Shown here: positions 1-5,883 of the stretch, one piece after another
Layout: every line of letters starts with the position of its first letter
Numbering within the stretch: the first letter of the stretch is position 1
Source: Lentisphaeria bacterium
Lineage (GTDB): Bacteria > Verrucomicrobiota > Lentisphaeria > JABSQK01 > UBA12247
Direction: 5' to 3'
Assembly (NCBI GenBank): GCA_003477185.1
Contig: DMTJ01000505.1
Location: forward strand, 1 to 10,563
DNA: 10,563 nucleotides
Translations under genes and position numbers: made by a program
Notes under the pieces: model-generated
The model's input: only the letters and a program-made list of their open reading frames with translations
Told to the model about the DNA's origin: nothing
Database searches by the model: none

Positions 1-105
1 AGCATATTGCACTGCGTGCTGGACAAAAGCAAAGGCTGCGGGCTCGTAGCGCCCGTCTTCACCTGCGATCCGGCAAACCTGACGATGGTATTCGTTCTGG
101 TTCAC
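1..105 (-). CDS. Minf_1886-family small protein, N-terminal part (runs off the window)
   Basis: Only the first 35 codons are in the window, read leftward from a GTG at 105-103 and open to the edge. The visible residues include GEDGRYEPAAFAFVQHAV; the pattern 'D-x-RY-x-P-x-A-(F/Y)-x-FV' followed by a helix ending in a Tyr resembles the small uncharacterised Minf_1886 family found widely in Verrucomicrobia and Planctomycetes. Its function is unknown. The GTG start is supported by AGGAG (minus strand, 119-115) nine bases upstream and by the four-base GTGA overlap with the stop of the upstream HIT gene, which implies translational coupling. The family call rests on remembered consensus over a short fragment; the reality of the gene is more certain than its name. 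Confidence 0.66.
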   Translation of the reverse strand, partial: MNQNEYHRQVCRIAGEDGRYEPAAFAFVQHAVQYA

Positions 106-518
106 GTGCCGAGTCTCCTGTGGATTGCTGCTGTAAGTTCTGCGGACTGCGCATCGTCGCGCGGGAGCGTGCGCCAGTTCCAAGTGAACCCATCAGTACC
201 ACTGCGCGGGATGACATGCAAGTGGGCGTGCGGGACAGCTTGCCCTGCACAGGTACCATTTGCCAGATGCAGGTTGAAGCCGTCGCAGTCGGTCTCGCGC
301 GCCAAGGCCTGCCCCAAACGCGGAGCGATGGTCATAATCTCAGCAAGCGCTTCGGCGGGGACCGTCGTCAAACTAACGTGATGGCCTCTGGGCACGATCA
401 GCGCGTGTCCAGGATTGATAGGCGCGACGTCCAGAAAGGCGACACAATGCTCGCCATCATAGAGTCGCTCTGCTGCCGCTTTGCCCCGCAGAATTTCGCA
501 GAAGGCGCAGCCAATCAT
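102..518 (-). CDS. HIT-family (histidine triad) nucleotide hydrolase
   Basis: The 138-residue product has the full HIT signature: H97-A-H99-L-H101-V-I-P-R, preceded by AGQAVP, with 'NPGHALIVPRGHH' at 35-47 and N87-G88 in the nucleotide-binding region. HIT proteins cleave nucleoside phosphoramidates or dinucleoside polyphosphates through a covalent nucleotidyl-His intermediate on the central His (here H99 by pattern). Cys4 and Cys7 form a CxxC that in related bacterial HIT proteins binds a structural zinc together with His residues, so zinc is likely. The length is typical of the bacterial HinT/Hit group and the protein should be cytoplasmic; its exact substrate cannot be told. The gene starts 8 bp after rplU. 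AAGGA directly abuts the ATG with no spacer, which is unusual, and translation may depend on coupling to rplU. Its TGA overlaps the GTG of the next gene. Confidence 0.93.
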   Translation of the reverse strand: MIGCAFCEILRGKAAAERLYDGEHCVAFLDVAPINPGHALIVPRGHHVSLTTVPAEALAEIMTIAPRLGQALARETDCDGFNLHLANGTCAGQAVPHAHLHVIPRSGTDGFTWNWRTLPRDDAQSAELTAAIHRRLGT

Positions 519-526
519 TCCTTGGG

Positions 527-841
527 TCAGCCGCGGGAAATGTTGAGAATCTCAACGCGTGCGAAGCTCTGGCGATGGCCTTGCTTCTTACGATAGCCTT
601 TGCGGCGCTTCATCTTGAAGACGACAAGTTTCTCGGCGCGGCCCTCTTGGATCAGACGCCCGGTTACGGATGCGTTTTCCAGAAGAGGTGTGCCAAACTC
701 TACATCATCGCCGTCCCCGACTGCGAGGACGCGGTCGAAGTCGACGCTACCGTCTTCTGCTGATTCGAGCAATTCGAGATCTACTTGGTCACCGGTTTCA
801 ACTCGGTATTGCTTACTGCCGCTTTCAATAATTGCGTACAT
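527..841 (-). CDS. rplU: 50S ribosomal protein L21
   Basis: The 104-residue product starts MYAIIESGSKQYRV, the conserved L21 N-terminus, and carries the C-terminal RNA-binding signature 'KMKRRKGYRKKQGHRQ' near residues 76-91. L21 binds 23S rRNA in the large subunit. The length matches the family (about 103 residues). I chose the ATG at 841 over an in-frame ATG at 853 because the conserved sequence begins there and GAGGA (minus, 851-847) is well spaced for it; the 853 ATG overlaps that ribosome-binding site. In most bacteria rplU is followed by rpmA (L27); here it is followed by the HIT gene, so rpmA must lie elsewhere. It is probably the first gene of a rplU-HIT-Minf_1886 operon. Confidence 0.97.
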   Translation of the reverse strand: MYAIIESGSKQYRVETGDQVDLELLESAEDGSVDFDRVLAVGDGDDVEFGTPLLENASVTGRLIQEGRAEKLVVFKMKRRKGYRKKQGHRQSFARVEILNISRG

Positions 842-846
842 GTTGT

Positions 847-851
847 TCCTC
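847..851 (-). promoter_or_regulatory. Ribosome-binding site of rplU
   Basis: GAGGA on the minus strand, five bases before the ATG at 841. It decides between two in-frame starts: the ATG at 853-851 would place this site inside the coding region and lacks a site of its own. Confidence 0.7.
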
Positions 852-948
852 ATTCGGCTTCATAAGTTTAAAAGCATGCCACGATCTGCGGCAAGCCGGG
901 TAATCTAGCGAGCGTTGCGGAGTTCGCAAGCTCTGTGATCGGGGGTGT
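852..948 (-). promoter_or_regulatory. rplU upstream region with a possible sigma-70 promoter
   Basis: This gap separates the DUF481 gene stop from rplU. On the minus strand TTGCCG (894-889) and TAAACT (870-865) are separated by 18 bases, each matching four of six consensus positions of a sigma-70 promoter. It is the best candidate for rplU transcription. No convincing terminator for the DUF481 gene was seen: the stretch contains only short imperfect inverted repeats and no T-run. Confidence 0.35.
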
Positions 949-1962
949 TTACTGCCACTTCAGGACGAGATGGGCGAAGTAGCCAGTGTCGAGCTCTTCG
1001 GTCCCGCCAGCCGGCTGGCTGTTATAGTCGTTAGTGACGCCCAAGCGCATTGCCCAGTTCTTGGCTAGCGGAATGCCGACGTGACTCTCATGGGCGACGG
1101 TGTAGCGCGAGAAGTCTTCGAACGCAGGTTTGTATTCGACGTTGGTCGTGAAGACGTAGCTGGCGAGCTTGAGTTTCTGGTACAGGCCCACATCGATACC
1201 GGGGCTGGTCTCGTTGGTCCCGGTCTCGTAGGATTCGTGGGTGACCTGGAGACCGAGGCGACCGCGCAGCTCGTGATCTTCCTTTTCGATGAGATACATG
1301 CCGAGACCGGCAGCTGCCGTGGTGCGCATGTCCAGCTTCTCGATCTCATCATGCTCCATGCCGACGCGCGTGTACCATGAGAATGGCTTCACGGTCTTGC
1401 GTTCGAAATCGATGCCGCCCTTGATCTCTTTCTCAGTCAGTTCGCCGTTTTCTTCGGCGTTTTTCCCAGAGATGAACAGCAGCAGCTTTTCCTCAGGGCT
1501 TGCGAGGGTGGCAGCCAGGCGGCCGCCAACGGCCATCTTCTCGGTATTGCCGCTCTTGCCGGCGAGGTCAAAGGCCGCCTCGTAGGTCCAATGGCTGGCC
1601 GCATTTTTGACGACGGCTACTGCGGGGTCGTCTTCCCCCTGGCCCCAGGTGGCGGAGATGGTGTCATTGGTGACGTTCATGGCGCCGTTCGCAGTCTGGA
1701 TGGTCTTGTTGTCGCCAGAGATCGTCAGCCCGCCCAACAGCGTGTTGCCGCTGCTCAACCGGTAGTAACGTTGCTCGCTGCTGCGAATCTCTTTGATCGC
1801 CGCGCGCTGAATGGTGACTGCGCCAGCGAAATCGGTCTGGATGGTGACGGCATCGGTGGAATAGTTGCTGAGCGTTCCATTCAGAATGGAGCCATCATTG
1901 GTGGTGACGGAATCCGCGAACAGAATGCTTGCGGTTGCCAGGAGGAAGAGGAGTGTGCGCAT
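949..1962 (-). CDS. DUF481-family outer-membrane beta-barrel protein
   Basis: The 337-residue product begins with a signal peptide (MRTLLFLLATASILFA, probable cleavage after residue 16). A small domain follows at about 18-60 with the pattern 'V-T-x-x-DGS-x-L-x-G-T-L...V-x-I-x-T...G-x-V-T-I', commonly found ahead of DUF481 barrels in PVC bacteria. From about 125 to the end there are alternating amphipathic strands (WTYEAAFDLAGKSGNTEK, WYTRVGMEHDE, YLIEKEDHELRGRLGLQ) ending in LVLKWQ, as expected for an outer-membrane barrel. There is no cysteine in the protein. DUF481 proteins are uncharacterised putative salt-induced outer-membrane proteins. An in-frame ATG at 2124 was rejected because it buries the signal peptide and overlaps the divergent trpC. 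The gene is monocistronic and divergent from trpC. Confidence 0.88.
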   Translation of the reverse strand: MRTLLFLLATASILFADSVTTNDGSILNGTLSNYSTDAVTIQTDFAGAVTIQRAAIKEIRSSEQRYYRLSSGNTLLGGLTISGDNKTIQTANGAMNVTNDTISATWGQGEDDPAVAVVKNAASHWTYEAAFDLAGKSGNTEKMAVGGRLAATLASPEEKLLLFISGKNAEENGELTEKEIKGGIDFERKTVKPFSWYTRVGMEHDEIEKLDMRTTAAAGLGMYLIEKEDHELRGRLGLQVTHESYETGTNETSPGIDVGLYQKLKLASYVFTTNVEYKPAFEDFSRYTVAHESHVGIPLAKNWAMRLGVTNDYNSQPAGGTEELDTGYFAHLVLKWQ

Positions 1963-2061
1963 GGTATGAGGACCTGCTTGGGTTAGAGCGGTAAAAAGGG
2001 GCGGAAGATAAGCAGGGGCGTGTATATTGCCACTACTGCGTACTGGGCACATGGGATCACA
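1963..2061. promoter_or_regulatory. Divergent promoter region between the DUF481 gene and trpC
   Basis: A 99-bp spacer must drive both directions. For trpC, TATATT at 2023-2028 matches five of six bases of a -10 box, but there is no good -35 at 16-18 bp. For the DUF481 gene, TATCTT on the minus strand (about 2010-2005) is a weak -10 candidate. No trp leader peptide or attenuator hairpin was seen. Confidence 0.35.
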
Positions 2062-2856
2062 ATGACTACAATTCTCGACGAAATCGTCGCGTACAAGAAA
2101 ACCGAAATCGCGAACCGGAAGCAACAGCGGTCTCCGGCGGAGACGCTGGCGCTTGCCCAGGCGGCTCCCGCGACCCGTGGCTTTGCCACTGCGCTCACGC
2201 GGACTGCTGCCACGGAAGCTGCGATCATCGCAGAAGTGAAGCGCGGTTCCCCGTCGCTAGGTCTTTTGTTTCCGGGTCTGGATGCCGCCGAGCAGGCGAG
2301 CAGGTATGAAAATGGCGGTGCGGCCGCGTTGTCGGTGCTTACCGACGAACATTTCTTCTATGGCGCGGATGCGGACTTCGCAGTCGTACGAGAGCAGGTG
2401 AAGCTGCCTATGCTGCGCAAGGACTTCATCATCGATTCATACCAGCTGTATGAATCGCGGGCGCTCGGCGCGGACTGCGTCTTGCTGATCTTGGCGATTC
2501 TCAGCGATTCGCAGGCGCGGGAGCTGTCTCAGTTGGCGCAGGAGCTGGGCATGGATGTGCTGGCAGAAACGCACACCGCCGAAGAGATTGATCGGGCTGT
2601 AGCCAACGTTGAGTTTGACCTGCTGGGAATCAATAATCGAAACTTGAAGACGTTCTCGACCAATCAGGAGATCACCTTCGAGCTGAGCAAGCTGGCACCG
2701 GAGGGCACGGCTATCGTGGCGGAATCCGGGCTGAAGCAGCCAGCGGATATTGCGGAGTTCACAAAAGTTGGGATTCGACGCTTTCTGATCGGTGAAACTT
2801 TCGTGCGGGCTGCCGACACGATCGGAACGGTTCGAGCGTTCGTGGACGCCGGCTAA
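2062..2856 (+). CDS. trpC: Indole-3-glycerol-phosphate synthase
   Basis: The 264-residue product is a full-length single-domain TrpC, the enzyme that closes and decarboxylates CdRP to indole-3-glycerol phosphate in tryptophan synthesis. It begins MTTILDEIVAYKKTEI, the family start. The catalytic and substrate residues are in their usual motifs: E58 and K60 in AEVKRGSPS, K120 in LRKDF, E169 in LAETH, N191 in LLGINNRN, and E221-S222 in VAESG. The phosphate site is FLIGETFVRA (241-250). There is no fused TrpF. I chose the ATG at 2062 over an in-frame ATG at 2020 because it matches the family start; its ribosome-binding site is weak (GGGA). No other trp gene is in the window. Its TAA overlaps the ATG of the kinase gene by one base. 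Confidence 0.97.
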   Translation: MTTILDEIVAYKKTEIANRKQQRSPAETLALAQAAPATRGFATALTRTAATEAAIIAEVKRGSPSLGLLFPGLDAAEQASRYENGGAAALSVLTDEHFFYGADADFAVVREQVKLPMLRKDFIIDSYQLYESRALGADCVLLILAILSDSQARELSQLAQELGMDVLAETHTAEEIDRAVANVEFDLLGINNRNLKTFSTNQEITFELSKLAPEGTAIVAESGLKQPADIAEFTKVGIRRFLIGETFVRAADTIGTVRAFVDAG

Positions 2857-4718
2857 TGCCAGCCACGGTACGCAAGCGGGCAAAGCCTCTCGGCGCACTG
2901 AAGAACGATCGCTGGGCGACGTTACCAGATGCTGGGGATCGGTATCGACTGTTGGATGAGATCGGCCGCGGCGGGGAGGCCACCGTTAGTCTCGCGATCG
3001 ACACGCATTTGCGGCGACAGGTGGCGATCAAATCTTTGCTGATCGGCCAGCATAAATCGGATTTGGCCGTGCAGCGATTCTTGCGCGAGGGGATGCTTAC
3101 GGCCCGCTTGCATCATCCTGGGATCGTGCCGATTCATGACATCGGCGTGCTGAACGGTGCTTTGTTTTTTGCGATGGAGCGCGTGGACGGGTTGACCTTA
3201 CGGGAAATTCTGCGCGAGGCGAAGGAGAAGCCGGCGGAATGGCCGCGGCGGCGGTTGTTGCGGATCATGGAGCGTGTCTGCGAGATTGTGGCGTTTGCGC
3301 ACAGCAAGGGCGTGGCGCATCGGGACGTCAAGCCAGAGAACATCATGGTGGAAGAGTTTGACCAGATCTACGTAATGGATTGGGGGATTGCGAAGGATTT
3401 CAACGCGGACGACGAAACGCCAGCGTCGGTGACCTGCAAGCTGGCAGTGAATGAAGGAGATCTGAACTTGACGCAGCCCGGACAAGCGAAGGGCACGCCA
3501 AACTATATGTCCCCGGAGCAGGCGATGGGGATGGTGAAGCGTATCGGCTATCAGTCGGACGTGTTCGCAATCGGCATCATCTTGTATGAGATTGTGACCG
3601 GCACGCACCCGTTCGCGAAGGAAACTGTGCGCGAGACGCTGGCGGCGATCAAGGCTGCTGAATTTCCGCCAATTACCGATTCGAAGGAGTTCGCCAGTAT
3701 TTGCGGGAAGGCACTGGCGCAGGCGCCAAACGCCCGCTACGACAATGCAAAGCTGCTGCATGCGGACGTGCAACGGGCGATTGACTTGCAGCCGATTTCG
3801 GCGCGGCGAAGCACGATTTACGATCATGTGACCAAGTATGCACGGCGGAAACCGCTGGCCGCGGGTCTGCTAGCGGTGGTGATGGTGCTGAGCTCGCTCT
3901 TGGTCGGTGGGCGGATGCATGAGGTGCGTGATGTGCAACGGCTTGTGGATGCCGGGCAAGCGCAGATCGTGGCGATGCGGACTTCGCAACGCGCAATTCT
4001 AGAGGCTGAACGGGCGAGTTTGGATCCGACGTTATTATGGAAGGATTGCCGGCAGGCCACACTGGCTGTGCAGGCGACAGTCAACGAGGCGATCACGCGT
4101 CGCGCGAGCGCGGTGCCGGATGACGTACGCCAGGCGCTGGCTGAGAGCTGGCTGCTGCGTCTGAAGGTGGGGATGGACTCTGGCGATTTTGCAGACGCGT
4201 TCAAGACGCTGCAGACATATCGGGGACTGCCTGCGAAAGTGCACGGTGCCATGGCTATGACGGACGATGATCGGGCAGCGTTTCGGGCGTTGCGGACGCA
4301 ACTGCTGGGACTGCGGGTCACGTACCTGATTGACAGCTGCCTGGCTGCTTGCGAACAACGCCTCGATGCTGGCGGGCTGGCCGGGGCGATTGAACATCTG
4401 AAGCTGCTGGACGCGGTCCGCAATCATCCTTCAGTGACGTGGAACGGAGTGTTCGATGTGCGCTATCAGGCTTTGATTGATTCTCTGTTGGCGCGTCTGG
4501 CGAATGGGCCGGGCTTGCCGAAAGACGTTGTGGGTATCGTCGTGGAGGGTGTGGTTTCGGGTCTGGAGAGCATGCTGGAGGAAGGGGAATTTCAGCGTGC
4601 GCAGGCGCGGTTAGCGCGCTTGGATAATCTGACCGCGAGCAACGCGTTGCCGGCCTGGAACAAGGAACATCTAAACCGCATCGCGCGCTGCCGTGCTACC
4701 TTGAAGGTGGGCGCATGA
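2856..4718 (+). CDS. Transmembrane Ser/Thr protein kinase (PknB-like, DWG type)
   Basis: The 620-residue product has a complete Hanks-type kinase domain at about 30-310: glycine loop GRGGEATV (37-44), VAIK with K59, an alphaC Glu candidate E78, catalytic HRDVKPEN (155-162), DWG at 175-177 in place of DFG, GTPNYMSPEQA (213-223) and SDVFAIGIILYE (234-245). All catalytic residues are present, so it should be active. The DWG variant and the roughly 40-residue activation loop are common in PVC kinases. One membrane helix follows (about 333-351, after KYARRKP), leaving about 265 mostly helical residues outside, possibly a sensor or repeat region without a recognised domain. The gene starts within the trpC stop (TAATG) and ends overlapping larB (ATGA), implying co-translation. 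Its target is unknown. Confidence 0.95.
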   Translation: MPATVRKRAKPLGALKNDRWATLPDAGDRYRLLDEIGRGGEATVSLAIDTHLRRQVAIKSLLIGQHKSDLAVQRFLREGMLTARLHHPGIVPIHDIGVLNGALFFAMERVDGLTLREILREAKEKPAEWPRRRLLRIMERVCEIVAFAHSKGVAHRDVKPENIMVEEFDQIYVMDWGIAKDFNADDETPASVTCKLAVNEGDLNLTQPGQAKGTPNYMSPEQAMGMVKRIGYQSDVFAIGIILYEIVTGTHPFAKETVRETLAAIKAAEFPPITDSKEFASICGKALAQAPNARYDNAKLLHADVQRAIDLQPISARRSTIYDHVTKYARRKPLAAGLLAVVMVLSSLLVGGRMHEVRDVQRLVDAGQAQIVAMRTSQRAILEAERASLDPTLLWKDCRQATLAVQATVNEAITRRASAVPDDVRQALAESWLLRLKVGMDSGDFADAFKTLQTYRGLPAKVHGAMAMTDDDRAAFRALRTQLLGLRVTYLIDSCLAACEQRLDAGGLAGAIEHLKLLDAVRNHPSVTWNGVFDVRYQALIDSLLARLANGPGLPKDVVGIVVEGVVSGLESMLEEGEFQRAQARLARLDNLTASNALPAWNKEHLNRIARCRATLKVGA

Positions 4719-5467
4719 TTTCTGAGCAGGATCTGGATAAGCTGCTCCAACGAGTCGCTGAGGGGAGCGTGGCACCAGACGAGGCGCGTTGTGAGCTGCG
4801 CGCGATCCTGGAGGTAGACGATGTGGTTTTGGACCTCGAGCGCGATGTGCGCTGTGGGCAGCCTGAGGTGGTGTTTGGTGCGGGAAAGAGCAATTCACAG
4901 CTGCGGAGCATCGTGGCGAGCATGGCCGCGGCCGGGAGGAACGTCCTGATTACGCGGATTCGTGCGGAGATCGCAAAGGAGCTTGCAATGGGTTATGAAA
5001 GTGCGCAGAGCGATGAGGTCGCGCGTACCTGGCAGCTGCTCAGCGCGCCGGTTCCACGGCGGTGTGGGTGCGTGGCTGTGGTTTCCGCGGGGGCATCGGA
5101 TGCACCGGTATCTGGGGAGGCGATGCGGACCCTGGCGTTCTTTGGGGTGGCAGCCGTGCAGATCTCAGATGTGGGCGTGGCTGGCATTCACCGGCTGGTG
5201 CGTCGGCTCGAAGAGATTCGGGAATGTGACATCGTCATTGTCGTTGCAGGAATGGAAGGAGCGTTGCCGAGTGTGCTGGGTGGGCTTGTTGCAGCTCCTG
5301 TCATAGCTGTTCCCACTAGTGTGGGGTATGGTGCAAGCTTTCAGGGACTATCATCTTTGCTCGGGATGTTGAATTCTTGTGCTTCTGGGATCACTGTAGT
5401 GAATATCGACAATGGATTCGGTGCCGCCAGCGCGGCCACGAGGATGCTACACTTGAAAAAGGAATGA
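4715..5467 (+). CDS. larB: Pyridinium-3,5-biscarboxylic acid mononucleotide synthase LarB
   Basis: The 250-residue product has the LarB signature in its C-terminal PurE-like half: VVSAGASDAPV (122-132), DVGVAGIHRL (152-161), VVAGMEGALPSVLGGLV (176-192), VPTSVGYGASF (199-209), MLNSCASG (218-225) and VVNIDNGFGAA (228-238). LarB carboxylates nicotinic acid adenine dinucleotide at C5 and releases AMP, the first step of the nickel-pincer cofactor made for lactate racemase and related enzymes. C222 in NSCA corresponds by motif to the Cys that forms the covalent substrate adduct. The N-terminal part (1-115), including VVFGAGKS, is family-typical. AAGGTGG (4704-4710) precedes the ATG, which overlaps the kinase stop. 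No larC or larE is in the window, so the cofactor assignment for this organism is inferred. Confidence 0.93.
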   Translation: MISEQDLDKLLQRVAEGSVAPDEARCELRAILEVDDVVLDLERDVRCGQPEVVFGAGKSNSQLRSIVASMAAAGRNVLITRIRAEIAKELAMGYESAQSDEVARTWQLLSAPVPRRCGCVAVVSAGASDAPVSGEAMRTLAFFGVAAVQISDVGVAGIHRLVRRLEEIRECDIVIVVAGMEGALPSVLGGLVAAPVIAVPTSVGYGASFQGLSSLLGMLNSCASGITVVNIDNGFGAASAATRMLHLKKE

Positions 5468-5473
5468 ACGAGT

Positions 5474-5872
5474 ATGAAAGATTGGCACTTCAGTGTAATT
5501 CTCACCATTCTATATTTGGCGATCTTTCATATCTGGTACGCGCTTACAGACGCAATGGGCAGCCAGGATGCGTACCGCTGGGTGGTGACCACAGCGGTGA
5601 TCTGGACCGTGGCCATGGCGAGCGCGATGATCTACTTCTGGCAGCGCGGTTATTTCGCCTCGCGAGCGGACACGGGAATACACGGTGCGGTGATTCTTGA
5701 TATTCTGCTGGAGGGCGTGTTGCCAATTCACCACGACCACTTTGGCTTCTATCTGTGCGCTATCGCGTTTGCCATGGTGCTTGGCGGCTATCGTCGCTAT
5801 GCGTTGCGCCGTCGGCAGGAAGACGTGCCTTTGGGTGCTCCGGTCGCAGATTTGGGCGGCTACGTGGACTGA
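5474..5872 (+). CDS. Small polytopic membrane protein of unknown function
   Basis: The 132-residue product is not recognised. Hydrophobic segments lie at about 7-24 (VILTILYLAIFHIWYAL), 36-56 (WVVTTAVIWTVAMASAMIYF), and 89-105 (FGFYLCAIAFAMVLGG), with a fourth, weaker one at 68-84. The last helix is followed by a basic stretch (RRYALRRR), so the C-terminus is probably cytoplasmic. Notable is E80 with the cluster H86-H87-D88-H89 between segments, a possible metal or substrate site. The gene starts 6 bp after larB, with AAGGA about ten bases before the ATG, and is the last gene of the trpC-kinase-larB run. Nothing in the sequence ties it to LarB or the kinase beyond position. Confidence 0.82.
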   Translation: MKDWHFSVILTILYLAIFHIWYALTDAMGSQDAYRWVVTTAVIWTVAMASAMIYFWQRGYFASRADTGIHGAVILDILLEGVLPIHHDHFGFYLCAIAFAMVLGGYRRYALRRRQEDVPLGAPVADLGGYVD

Positions 5873-5883
5873 GCTAGCCTCAG
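5869..5883. terminator. Possible weak bidirectional terminator hairpin
   Basis: CTGAG at 5869-5873 and CTCAG at 5879-5883 form a five-base stem with a five-base loop. The stem covers the stop codons of both converging genes. There is no T-run on either side, so factor-independent termination is doubtful; the 7-bp gap leaves no other room for a terminator. Confidence 0.22.

Noticed and set aside
2020..2061. Upstream ATG at 2020 as a trpC start or trp leader peptide
   Set aside because: The extra 14 residues are not TrpC-like and contain a single Trp without an attenuator hairpin; the ATG at 2062 matches the family start.
1963..2124. N-terminal extension of the DUF481 protein to an ATG at 2124
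   Set aside because: It would place 54 residues ahead of a clear signal peptide and overlap the conserved trpC start on the other strand.
3198..4427. Minus-strand open frames opposite the kinase gene
   Set aside because: They are antisense to conserved kinase motifs, with Arg/Ser/Pro-rich translations typical of non-coding frames.
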